Assembly (NCBI RefSeq): GCF_013359775.1
Contig: NZ_JABMCI010000070.1
Location: 558,001-622,000 of the forward strand
Length of the DNA: 64,000 nt
Origin: Cellulomonas humilata
GTDB lineage: Bacteria > Actinomycetota > Actinomycetes > Actinomycetales > Cellulomonadaceae
Direction of reading: 5' to 3'
Each line of letters opens with the position of its first letter. Position 1 is the stretch's first letter. The notes beneath the pieces were generated by a model. That model ran no database searches, had not been told where the DNA came from, and saw only the letters and a program-made list of their open reading frames with translations. The translations under genes were made by a program, and so were the position numbers. This document shows, one piece after another, positions 27,404-35,626 of the stretch.

Positions 27404-30114
27404 GCTGCGCCCTCCTCCGCGACGAGCTCGAGCGCTCGGCGCTTGGTCGGATCTGCCGTGGTGTTCAGGGCCACGGTCAGGCGGTCGTGGTTGCTGTAGT
27501 CGACACGGATCTTCTCGACGCCGCCCTTGCCGTCCTCGCCGCCCATGCCGTCACGGAAGATGAACTCCCTCGGTGTGCCGGTGATCTCGGAACGGCGGGA
27601 GCGGCGAGAGAGCTTCGCGAACTCTGCCTCGTACCCGACGCCCACGGGCAGGCCGAGCAGCCGGCAGTTGTGCGCCTGGGCTTCCTCGTCAGTCGTCTTC
27701 CCGACGAACGCGGCGCCGACGAAGTTGTTGATGTTCTGCCCGATGACGTTCGCGGCGTTCTGGGTGGAGACCAGTGCGGCGATGTCGTGCTTGCGGGTGT
27801 CGGTGGCGACCTTCTGCACGAGTGTGCGGCCCGTCGAGACAGCGGTGATCTCGTGTACCTCGTCGAGGAACATGCCTTTGCGCTCGTGGAAGTCGGCTCG
27901 GTAGACGGATCGCAGCGCCGACCACGCAGCAAGCGACATCACCGGACGGCTCATCAGCTCGTCGTAGGACCACTCGTTCTTGGGCTTGCTCTCGTCGATC
28001 TGAGAGAGCCCTTTCAGGCTGAAGAACGTCATGCGTCGGTCGCTCAGCGCATCCCCGTGGTTGCCACCAGACGGAGTCGCGAAGAACAGGCGCGACAGCT
28101 CGCGCTCCGACGCCTCGCGCAGCCGACGCACGACGCGGGAAGCCAAGTCGTGGTCGCCATCAGCGTTGTGGTTGAGCGCGATGAGGACCCCGTGCGCGGT
28201 CGAGTACGGCCGAGCCTCGGCGCGGGACACGGCGTCGCGGAGGATCGACAAAGCGGCAGGGTCGTTCTGGTCCTCCGCGGGCAGGCACCATCGCAACGTG
28301 TCGGTCATCAGGTCGCGGCGCTGAGCCTCGGCAGCGGACTTCGCGAGCGAGACCGCGTGGTGCGGGTCGGGCTCGTCCCGGAACCACTCCAGCTGCGGCT
28401 CAGGGACCAAGGCGTAGGGGTTGAGCGCACCGGGCTCGGACTGCAGCAGGTTGACTGCTCGGGCGACGCCCCGGAACTCGGGCAGGTCGGCCAGCGCGCC
28501 GAGCCGGCCGGACGGATCCAGGACCGTCCACGGCACGCCCTGGGCGCCGGTCTTGTAGACGATCCCGCCGGCGAAGAAGCTCTTGCCCGCCCCCAGGCCG
28601 CCGACGATCGGCACCAGACCCGAGCCCTCCACGACCTCGGGGCCGTACCAGGGGTCCCAGGTGACCGGGCGCTCCGCGAACCCGCTCGTGTAGCCGATCA
28701 GCACGCCACGCTTATCGCCCACCTCGGCCGTGGCCGCGGGAACGCCGGCGGCCAGCTTGAGGATCGGCAGGTGCCGGGTGTGGCCCGTGTTCGCCAGCGG
28801 CTCCATCGGAACGAACTCGCGCGCGAGACGGAACTGGTCGAACTCGCGCTCGATCTTGATGGCCGGTTTGTAGATCTTCTGCACGACCGCCGCCCGCTGG
28901 AGCGCTTCCTCCTGCGTGGGTGCCGACACGGCGATCCGGTACCAACCGCGAGTGCGCGTCGAGAGACCATCGAAGCCGGAGCGCTGCTCGTCCTCGACCG
29001 CGGAGGCCCGCTCGGCCTGGCGGGCAAGTTGGCGAGGAGGCTGCTTGCCGTGGTCATCGAGGTAGTGGTCGCGCTGGGCCAAGACGCGGTCAGAGAGCTT
29101 GTTCATCTCCTTCGAGGTCTCGTGCGAGGAGCGCACGTCGACGCGGAAGGCCCACTCCACGGGGAAGGGCAGCTTGTCGGTCTTGGCGATCCAGGGCTCG
29201 TCGACCTCGGGAATGTGCAGCTCGCCCATCCGCCCCACCGTCAGGACGACGACGTGCCGGGTGATGGGCTGCTCGCCCATCGTCGAGTCGATCCGCACCG
29301 ACTGCGCCAGCGGCTCGGCGCTCCAGTGGGTGGCGCCGATGAACTCGTGCAGATCCTCCTTGGACCAGTGCACCTCCTCCACGGTGTCCTGCACCGGAGC
29401 AGGGCACCCGAGCGCGAACGAACGCGCCAGGAGCCACGCCATGTCATTCCCGACGGCGGGGATCGCGTCCACGCCCGGGCCGGCCATGACGTCGTCGACC
29501 TCGTCCAGCCGACGCTGCAACGCTTCGAGCTCGCGCCGTGCGACGTCGCGGATCATCCGGCCGGTCAGGTCCACTGCCGAGGACCGCGAGCCCAGGTCGA
29601 CGCCGAGGTACACGAGCTTGTCGCTCTGCATCCGCGACGAGAGCTGAACCTGGTCCCGCTCGAGAATCTTGGCGAACCCTTCGGTCGGCGCCGGCGAGTT
29701 GTTCCACGCCGCCTCCGCCCAGGTCTCCACCGCGTACGGCCGCGTGGTGATCCGCCCGTACACGGTCCGGCCGACGAGCTCGGCGATCTGCGAGGCGTGC
29801 GCCTCGATCAGGGACTCGCCGTCAGCGACCGTGCGGAAGCTCCACCGCTGCGGGTCGAGCAGGTACCAGGCCACCATCCGCTTGTCGGAGAACGTGACGT
29901 GGTTCGCCACACGGGATAGTGCCCACTTCATCGGGCTCGTCAGTCTCGGCGCGTCAGGGTTTCGGCCCCGGCCCTTCGCCTTCTTGGCCGAGGTCGGCAA
30001 CGGGCTCTCGACCAGATCCTCGTCTGGGTCGTAGATGATCGCGGCGTCTTCGTCCAGGTCCTCGTCCGCGTCCGGCCGACGGCCGAACAGCGACGTGAGT
30101 TTGAGCTGCATCAT
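27400..30114 (-). CDS. VirB4-like conjugation ATPase
   Basis: 904 aa from ATG 30114 (ATGATG overlapping the previous stop, GGGGG just upstream). N-terminal half with a SCO6880-like membrane-proximal domain; C-terminal ATPase with Walker A GGLGAGKSFFAGG (about residue 505) and Walker B GMFLDEVHEI (about 748). VirB4 ATPases energise pilus assembly and substrate passage in T4SSs. No VirD4/TraD coupling ATPase is found beside it. Confidence 0.9.
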   Translation of the reverse strand: MMQLKLTSLFGRRPDADEDLDEDAAIIYDPDEDLVESPLPTSAKKAKGRGRNPDAPRLTSPMKWALSRVANHVTFSDKRMVAWYLLDPQRWSFRTVADGESLIEAHASQIAELVGRTVYGRITTRPYAVETWAEAAWNNSPAPTEGFAKILERDQVQLSSRMQSDKLVYLGVDLGSRSSAVDLTGRMIRDVARRELEALQRRLDEVDDVMAGPGVDAIPAVGNDMAWLLARSFALGCPAPVQDTVEEVHWSKEDLHEFIGATHWSAEPLAQSVRIDSTMGEQPITRHVVVLTVGRMGELHIPEVDEPWIAKTDKLPFPVEWAFRVDVRSSHETSKEMNKLSDRVLAQRDHYLDDHGKQPPRQLARQAERASAVEDEQRSGFDGLSTRTRGWYRIAVSAPTQEEALQRAAVVQKIYKPAIKIEREFDQFRLAREFVPMEPLANTGHTRHLPILKLAAGVPAATAEVGDKRGVLIGYTSGFAERPVTWDPWYGPEVVEGSGLVPIVGGLGAGKSFFAGGIVYKTGAQGVPWTVLDPSGRLGALADLPEFRGVARAVNLLQSEPGALNPYALVPEPQLEWFRDEPDPHHAVSLAKSAAEAQRRDLMTDTLRWCLPAEDQNDPAALSILRDAVSRAEARPYSTAHGVLIALNHNADGDHDLASRVVRRLREASERELSRLFFATPSGGNHGDALSDRRMTFFSLKGLSQIDESKPKNEWSYDELMSRPVMSLAAWSALRSVYRADFHERKGMFLDEVHEITAVSTGRTLVQKVATDTRKHDIAALVSTQNAANVIGQNINNFVGAAFVGKTTDEEAQAHNCRLLGLPVGVGYEAEFAKLSRRSRRSEITGTPREFIFRDGMGGEDGKGGVEKIRVDYSNHDRLTVALNTTADPTKRRALELVAEEGAA

Positions 30115-30551
30115 TCCCCCTTGTGTGCAGCGGACTTCCAGTTCGCGTACGACCGCCAGCGCCGGCGGCGGCCGAGTGGCAGTGGATGGGCGTCCTCGAT
30201 CGCGGTGGTCCGAGAACGGAACGCGGACGGGCGACGAGCGTGCAGCCCCTTCAGGGGCACGCGAGTCGCGGTCAGCTCGTGCCAGAACGTCGTCACCAGG
30301 ACGCCGATCGGGCGCTCGTGCGTGGTCTTGTCGACGATCCACTGCGACAGGCGCAGCGAGATCAGGACCGTCAGGGCGACCGACAGGAGCGTGAACCCGA
30401 TGCCGGTCTTCACCAGGAAGGCGAGGCCGACCAGCACGACCACCGGCGTGACCGCGATCATCCGGTAGCGCAGCCGTCCGATGTAGTACCCCGGCGGACC
30501 GAGGTACGTCTGGTCGACGTCGTAGATCTCGTCGTCGTCCGGCAACCGCAT
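30111..30551 (-). CDS. Small two-helix conjugation membrane protein (PrgI/TcpE-like)
   Basis: 146 aa from ATG 30551. Two close hydrophobic helices (RMIAVTPVVVLVGLAFLV and GFTLLSVALTVLISLRL, about residues 30-68) followed by a basic C-terminal tail. PrgI/VirB3-like small proteins sit directly upstream of VirB4 in Gram-positive T4SS operons, as here. Start is 2 bp past the pilin-like stop. Confidence 0.78.
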   Translation of the reverse strand: MRLPDDDEIYDVDQTYLGPPGYYIGRLRYRMIAVTPVVVLVGLAFLVKTGIGFTLLSVALTVLISLRLSQWIVDKTTHERPIGVLVTTFWHELTATRVPLKGLHARRPSAFRSRTTAIEDAHPLPLGRRRRWRSYANWKSAAHKGE

Positions 30552-30553
30552 GG

Positions 30554-30781
30554 TCAGCCCGCGTGCACCAGGCTGACGAGCCACTGCCCGACGTCGTCGG
30601 ACGAGCCAGACACGACCATGGCAAGGAACGCGATCCCGACCAGGCTGACGCCGATCTTGGTCACGGCCTTGGAGATGTTGCCGGCGTTGCCGGCCCACAG
30701 AACACCGATCGCGATGACGATCAGGATGAGCGGAACAACGTTGTCCTGGATCCATTGAGCGATGCCGCCGGTACCGAGCAT
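30554..30781 (-). CDS. Pilin-like small membrane protein (VirB2/TcpD-like)
   Basis: 75 aa with two hydrophobic helices (VVPLILIVIAIGVLWAG and GVSLVGIAFLAMVVSG) around a short polar loop, the shape of VirB2/TcpD. First gene of the transfer operon; a palindromic operator lies 30 bp upstream of its start. Confidence 0.7.
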   Translation of the reverse strand: MLGTGGIAQWIQDNVVPLILIVIAIGVLWAGNAGNISKAVTKIGVSLVGIAFLAMVVSGSSDDVGQWLVSLVHAG

Positions 30782-30807
30782 GATCCTGCCCCTGTCTCTA
30801 GTCGTAC

Positions 30808-30826
30808 AACGTGCAACACGTTACAC
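30808..30826. promoter_or_regulatory. Operator upstream of the T4SS-like operon
   Basis: GTGCAACACGTTACAC (30811-30826) matches the consensus GTGCAAYRCGTTRCAC shared with two other sites. Overlapping it is a perfect inverted repeat AACGTG-CAA-CACGTT (30808-30822). It lies 27-45 bp before the pilin-like start, where a promoter is expected. Probable binding site of the 93-aa HTH protein. Confidence 0.72.
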
Positions 30827-31059
30827 GACGTGTCTGGTTGTCGCTAGGAAGTTGCTGCCGGTGTGTGAGTGATGGTGTGGCGGCTCGCTCGCGGCTTCGG
30901 TTCACGACCGCACTGGCTGAGCCGAGCTGGCGGTGTCCCACGCGGGGCTATCTACGCCGTGCCCTTCACGGGCGCGATGACGCGCTTCCTTCGCATCCAG
31001 TGTCGGCATTGCTGCCGATTGCCCGCAGACGACGCGCCGAGTTGAGAGCGAATTCCCGG

Positions 31060-31341
31060 CTATGCCTCAGCCTGCTCCGCGAGGTACGCGCGAGCCTGCT
31101 CGGCGCTCTCGAAGCCGGCACGGGCGGTGCGGTCGATGTAAGCGACCATGCTCTTGGAAAGGCCGACGTCGGCGGCGACGGAGCCGAGAGATGCGCCCTG
31201 CGTTGCGAGCATCGCCAAGATCTCAGCGTCGCGTGCCATGCGGGCCTCGCGCTCCAGCTCTGCTGCTTCGTTCTGACGAGCAATGGCCTGCCGGGCGCGG
31301 TCGCGGTGAATGTCGTACTGCGAGCGGATGCCGTCGACCAT
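31060..31341 (-). CDS. Small coiled-coil/HTH regulator
   Basis: 93 aa. Residues 8-42 form a charged helix or coiled coil (RDRARQAIARQNEAAELERE). Residues about 45-72 form an HTH (LATQGASLGSVAADVGLSKS). It lies between two transcription units, with a perfect palindrome 20 bp upstream of its start and a variant of the same palindrome before the transfer operon, so it is probably an autoregulated repressor of transfer. The family is not known to me. Confidence 0.78.
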   Translation of the reverse strand: MVDGIRSQYDIHRDRARQAIARQNEAAELEREARMARDAEILAMLATQGASLGSVAADVGLSKSMVAYIDRTARAGFESAEQARAYLAEQAEA

Positions 31342-31361
31342 GGATCGACTCTATCGGCCAA

Positions 31362-31381
31362 GTGTGCAATACGTTGCACAC
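31362..31381. promoter_or_regulatory. Operator upstream of the 93-aa HTH gene
   Basis: GTGTGCAATACGTTGCACAC has perfect 8-bp arms and a 4-bp centre. It contains the 16-bp consensus seen at 30811 and 41024 and is the most symmetric of the three, consistent with an autoregulatory high-affinity site. Confidence 0.75.
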
Positions 31382-31518
31382 CAGCCTCCTTCGTCTGTTG
31401 CGCCCAGGCGAGGTGCCTGGGAGCACGGCGGCTGGACTTTGGGCGGACGACGGACGAGATCGCTATTGGCTCGAACTCGCAACGGCGTACGCGTGCGTAT
31501 GGCGCTTCCCCGGCCTGC

Positions 31519-31872
31519 CTATTCCGCTGCGAAAGAGGGCTGCTCACCTGTCCCCGGGGCGGGCGGAACGTATCGCTCCAGAATCTCGCCAAAGGCATGC
31601 GCGGCCAGCAGCACGAGGCTGAGGGCACCGGTGAACACTGCGACCCCGGACGTCGTGCCCGACCGATCCACGACCCCGCCTAGGACAAGCAGGGAGATCA
31701 CCGCCCCGCAAACGATCGACGTGGCGGCCGTGAGGTCGTTTGCGATCCACAACCGCGCCTGTCCGCGCGCGCGATGCCGCGCAGTGACCGGAGGCGGCCC
31801 GAACGCAAGACCGCCTGACACCGCCAGCAGGATGAACGGCGCAGTCGTCAGCACAGCCGAGTACAAGTCCAC
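31519..31872 (-). CDS. Small polytopic membrane protein
   Basis: 117 aa from GTG 31872 (AGGG 7 bases upstream). Three hydrophobic helices: YSAVLTTAPFILLAVSGGLA, TSIVCGAVISLLVLGGVV and VAVFTGALSLVLLAAHAF. The reading frame stays open far upstream to 32631, but that part is antisense to a better-supported gene and has no membrane character. Function unknown; possibly a membrane partner of nearby cargo. Confidence 0.6.
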   Translation of the reverse strand: MDLYSAVLTTAPFILLAVSGGLAFGPPPVTARHRARGQARLWIANDLTAATSIVCGAVISLLVLGGVVDRSGTTSGVAVFTGALSLVLLAAHAFGEILERYVPPAPGTGEQPSFAAE

Positions 31873-32103
31873 GCGTGAACCCTGCCCGAGGACGCCGGGG
31901 ACGAGCTCCGGGACACTCCGGCAGATGGAGGTGAGGTCAAAGCGCGTCTCCGGACCCGTTTGGACCAGCGCGACACGCTGGGCGCCCTCTTGCCAGCGAT
32001 CGCAGACTCCATTGCGGAAGGATCGATGAGGACGGCGCAGTCCATTGACTGAGCCACAGACTTCCCGTGTCCTCTCGTGGCCGGTGACGACGAAAGGACG
32101 ACC

Positions 32104-32625
32104 ATGCGTCTCGACGAGATTCGCCAGCTCATCTCCGACCACGACGACCGCGACCAGTACTGGCACATGGTTCAGACCGGTCCCTATTTCACCGATGCGC
32201 CAGACGTTGACGACGACACGTTCCGGCAGCACAGCGAACTTTTCGTGTTTGCCGCAGACGTCGACCTGACCATCCAGTCCGGCCTGGAGTGGGGCCATCT
32301 CGCCCGTCAGGTCAAGCGGGCGGACGCGATCTGGGAGCACGTGCACTTCCCCGACGAGTCCGCCCAGGTGACCTATGCGGACGTCTTCTGGCGCGGCTCC
32401 CTCGTTGACCGCGTCAGCATCATCACGGTCGACGGTGGCCGAGCGACGTTGCCCATCGGCGATCGCGCGTCGCGTAACCGCGATCTGGGCAACCTGAAGC
32501 CGGGCGTCAAGGTCGATTGGGACTACACCGCATCCGCCTTCGAGACAGCCGTTGCGAGGATCGTCGATGGCGGGCGGGACTTTGACCGCTACTTCACCCA
32601 GACGGGCATGATCGTCAGGGGCTGA
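32104..32625 (+). CDS. Hypothetical cargo protein
   Basis: 173 aa from ATG 32104 with AAAGG 6 bases upstream. Acidic, soluble, mixed alpha/beta, starting MRLDEIRQLISDHDDRDQYW. It is separated by about 230 bp from the divergent membrane-protein gene. No family recognised. Confidence 0.68.
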   Translation: MRLDEIRQLISDHDDRDQYWHMVQTGPYFTDAPDVDDDTFRQHSELFVFAADVDLTIQSGLEWGHLARQVKRADAIWEHVHFPDESAQVTYADVFWRGSLVDRVSIITVDGGRATLPIGDRASRNRDLGNLKPGVKVDWDYTASAFETAVARIVDGGRDFDRYFTQTGMIVRG

Positions 32626-32716
32626 TGCCACCCGTCATAGCGGTTCCGCGCGGCGCCGCTCCCGCGAGCTGTGTTCGGCCACTTCTCGTCGTCGATCGAC
32701 GTGCCAGGATCTGCCT

Positions 32717-33670
32717 GTGAAGAGCGAGGACGATCCGCGCCCCGAGTTGGCGCGCGTGGCAGAACGCGTGATCGAACAAGAGACGCGGTCGTACCGCTCC
32801 TTGTTCACCGACGCTGGCCGGGCGGTGAACGAGCCCGTAGCGGGAAGCTTGTGGCACGCAGACAGTGCCTGCGCACGCGGCAACGAGGTCGCAGACGGCT
32901 CGCTCGCGTACGCCGTAGGCCAGTTCCAACTGCTCATGCGATCGATCGACAACCATGCCGAGGCGCTGTTGCTGATGATGCGCCATGACCGGCTTCTGCG
33001 AACGCCGGCGTGGGCGGCTGCCAGAGCAGTCCTTGAGCCAGTGCTCATGTCCTGTTGGCTGACCCAACCCGACGTGTCGTCTGAGATGCGGATAGCCCGC
33101 GCGGCGTCGCTGCTTCCCGGCGTGTACCAAGGCGCGATCGCCCTACTTCCAAAGTTTCCCGGCAGCGACGAGGAGCTTGCGACCAAGAAGGAGGCACGCA
33201 CAGACCTCGTCGCCTACTACGCCAAACACGGATTTGAGGTCCTAACCGCAAACAAGTCAGGGGTTTCGACCGGCGACATCACGGCGGTCGTGTACGGGGG
33301 ATCGCGGGCGTCAATCAACCACAACATCACACAGCTCGCCGGCCAGTTTCTTCCCGATGACCCATATCTCTACGGCATGCTATCCGGTGCAGTTCACAGC
33401 AAGCTGTGGGTTCTCAACGACATTAGCGAGAGCGCAGACGAGGCAATTCGGGCAATCGTGGCCCCCCTAATGCCGGTGAGCGATGCCTATACCAACGCGA
33501 TCTGCGGGTATCTTGGCCTAGATGCGGGGCCAATTCTTGCTCGGCGGGCGACCCGTCTCAATGCCCTGATGACCCGAGGTTCGCCACCCCGCAATGCGAC
33601 GCAGCGTGGGACAGCGTTTGGGCAGCTGCAGAGTGGCTTGCGCGTCGACGAAATCGCCCGGAAGCGATGA
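32717..33670 (+). CDS. Hypothetical cargo protein, mostly helical
   Basis: 317 aa, GTG start. Mostly helical, soluble; contains several HEPN/DUF5677-like helices (FQLLMRSIDNHAEALLLMMR; AAARAVLEPVLMSCWL) and a late AVHSKLWVLNDI segment, but no clear RX4-6H motif. It could be a divergent helical nuclease-like or sensor protein of the defence block; this is only a suggestion. Confidence 0.65.
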   Translation: MKSEDDPRPELARVAERVIEQETRSYRSLFTDAGRAVNEPVAGSLWHADSACARGNEVADGSLAYAVGQFQLLMRSIDNHAEALLLMMRHDRLLRTPAWAAARAVLEPVLMSCWLTQPDVSSEMRIARAASLLPGVYQGAIALLPKFPGSDEELATKKEARTDLVAYYAKHGFEVLTANKSGVSTGDITAVVYGGSRASINHNITQLAGQFLPDDPYLYGMLSGAVHSKLWVLNDISESADEAIRAIVAPLMPVSDAYTNAICGYLGLDAGPILARRATRLNALMTRGSPPRNATQRGTAFGQLQSGLRVDEIARKR

Positions 33671-33904
33671 CTCGCTGCGAATACGCGCTTTGTCTGATCA
33701 GGATGCCGGCGGTGGCTCTCCTGCATCGGCTCCTTCTAGTGCAGATACCCCGGACTAAGAACCGGTCGCGACCGAGCTGATCATTCAGCCGGACGAACAG
33801 ACGGCCGAGGCTGAACGCCGTTTGATTCGCGGCCGGTGAAATCTCCGGCAGTCGGACGGCTTCAGCGAGAGCCATTCCATCCACCCACGGCGCGTACGGG
33901 ACCT

Positions 33905-34186
33905 CTAGTCGAATTGGTCCTGGGCGTACTCTGCGACGATCTCGATAAGGGACTGAACGCTCTCGTTGCAATTCACAAAATCGATGCTGCCCAGCCATTC
34001 TGGGTGCTCACGGATAACACTTGCTATCAACGCGTGAATAAACGATTGCGTGGCGAGGTCTACGCCCTCAAAGTCCAATACCGCTCGTTTGCCGCGCGTC
34101 AACGCTGGCAGAAGGTGATCCTCTCGGATCCGAGCCGCCGCGTCCTTATCGCCCGCGAAGCTACCAGCGTAGCGCTTAACCTTCAT
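33905..34186 (-). CDS. STAS-like DUF4325 protein
   Basis: 93 aa. The core GKRAVLDFEGVDLATQSFIH followed by ALIASVIRE is typical of STAS-like DUF4325 domains. Its ATG overlaps the GHKL ATPase stop by 4 bases (ATGA), so the two are co-translated. STAS domains often bind partner kinases or ATPases, in the manner of anti-sigma antagonists; here the partner is probably the adjacent GHKL protein. Confidence 0.85.
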   Translation of the reverse strand: MKVKRYAGSFAGDKDAAARIREDHLLPALTRGKRAVLDFEGVDLATQSFIHALIASVIREHPEWLGSIDFVNCNESVQSLIEIVAEYAQDQFD

Positions 34187-35148
34187 CGAAACCTCGGTCG
34201 ATACTTCTCAATCTTGCTCTTCTTGACATTCAGATGGTACACCTCGCGAATATCCGCGAGAAGACGCGAGAATGCGATCGTCTCGTCGATTGAGATGTCT
34301 ATCCCCACGGCGGTGCCCGGATATGGCACGGCCAAGTTGACCCACTTGACCCGATCTTCCTGTAGCCGAGCGTGAATTCTTGCCTGATGCCCGCGCGGCT
34401 GCGTTAGCAACTTCATAAGCGAGTCGCCGGTTGCCATTACCATGTGATGGCGAGACATGGTCGCCATGGCCTTCATGAAGAAGAGTCCCGCCCCACCATT
34501 CGTCTCGTTGCCGCCATAGTGTCGTGTCGTTCCGGTGATGCCGGGCCTGAAGGCCTTCTCGATCGCGTCCTGGTCAGACGTCACAGGATGTGACCTACCC
34601 ATACTTGCTCGGACACCAATGCCGGAGTCGGCCACACCAACGAGTAGACGGCCGCTCTTTGTGACCTGGGCCGCAGCAAGCGCTCCGTGGGCACTTGAGG
34701 CGTGCTCGAGAACGTTCCGCACGAGCTCAAAGAGAACATACTTGACCGAATCGGCCTCTTCCGGACGTGCGTGGAGCAAGGGGACGAAGTCCACGACGAA
34801 CTTGTTTAATTCTGCGTTGTCGCGAATCCGGGTGACGGGAATAAACCTGCCCGAGGGGTCGTGCTCTCTGACCGGAATCCCGGTCGGCAGGTCCATGACT
34901 TCGAAGAGCTTCATCCGCTCGAGGTATCTGATGCTCGAGTTTAAGTCCTCCCAGTGCACAGATACCTCGGCGCCCTGGTCGGAAGCCCAGTCGCCCAGCG
35001 CGCCTATCATGCAGAGCACCAACGGGTGGACGGAGAAGAGTCCGTCCGGTAGGACGAAGCGCAGGTCATCGGTTCCGTCGACCACCATCAATCTCGTAAA
35101 TCGCTCGATGTCGGCGAGATAGGCGCGGTTGGGCAACGTGACCTGCAT
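34183..35148 (-). CDS. GHKL-type ATP-binding protein paired with the STAS-like protein
   Basis: 321 aa from ATG 35148 (GAGAGG 5 bases upstream); 20 upstream in-frame residues lack RBS support. An N-terminal alpha/beta region (1-125) is followed by the GHKL fold: N-box ELVRNVLEHA (141-150), G1 DSGIG (174-178), G2 GAGLFFMKA (219-227). There is no dimerisation or phosphoacceptor histidine domain, so it is not a normal sensor kinase. GHKL plus DUF4325 pairs recur in mobile elements and are suspected conflict or defence modules; the mechanism is unknown. Confidence 0.82.
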   Translation of the reverse strand: MQVTLPNRAYLADIERFTRLMVVDGTDDLRFVLPDGLFSVHPLVLCMIGALGDWASDQGAEVSVHWEDLNSSIRYLERMKLFEVMDLPTGIPVREHDPSGRFIPVTRIRDNAELNKFVVDFVPLLHARPEEADSVKYVLFELVRNVLEHASSAHGALAAAQVTKSGRLLVGVADSGIGVRASMGRSHPVTSDQDAIEKAFRPGITGTTRHYGGNETNGGAGLFFMKAMATMSRHHMVMATGDSLMKLLTQPRGHQARIHARLQEDRVKWVNLAVPYPGTAVGIDISIDETIAFSRLLADIREVYHLNVKKSKIEKYRPRFR

Positions 35149-35626
35149 GGTGCCTCTCGTGGCCGGTGGAATCGCCGATCTACGGGGCTCACTGTAGGTC
35201 ACGCGCATCCCTTGTGACCGGTCTCTTTCGATGTGATCCGTCAGGTGATGTGCGACGCATAGGCTAGGAATCTGAGGTGACCGTCCGTGGTCGGTCGGCT
35301 TCGATGCTACGGACCGGTCGGGCGGTCGTGCGGCTGGAAGTGGATCAGTGGGATCGCCTCGGCTTTCGCGAGTCGAGGGTATTGCTCGTCCGACCCGCTG
35401 TTCGTCAGCGCGGAGAAGGCCCTAGGGGGCGCAAGGCGATCTGAGTGGAACGGTCCACCCGACCGGGCGCGGTCACTACGTCATCGGCCGACGCGCGTCG
35501 CCGCGTCGGCGAAGGCGGGCCCGGTTCGGCCCCCTCGAGGGCGACACCACGCACCGCGGGCCCGTTCGTCGTCTTCCTGTGCTGCGGCGGCGGCTCCGTC
35601 CCGCTGGTGCCACCTGACCTGCCGCG
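35149..35626. other. Intergenic stretch, no supported gene
   Basis: It must hold the promoter of the GHKL/STAS pair near its left end. A short plus-strand frame from GTG 35278 (about 55 codons) ends at 35445 but has no RBS or recognised content. The right part is GC-rich and antisense frames there look like composition artefacts. Confidence 0.5.

Noticed and set aside
31873..32631. Upstream extension of the membrane-protein frame on the minus strand
   Set aside because: It is fully antisense to the 173-aa gene, which has an RBS; only the part from GTG 31872 has membrane helices.
33558..33875. Possible third gene after the STAS-like gene (minus strand, starts MALAEAVRLPEIS)
   Set aside because: It overlaps the 317-aa plus-strand gene by over 100 bp, has only a weak RBS, and its second half turns Arg/Ser-rich. 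Kept only as a remark for the GHKL/STAS module.
35278..35445. Short plus-strand frame (about 55 codons) in the gap after the GHKL gene
   Set aside because: No RBS, no recognisable content, and basic composition typical of chance frames.
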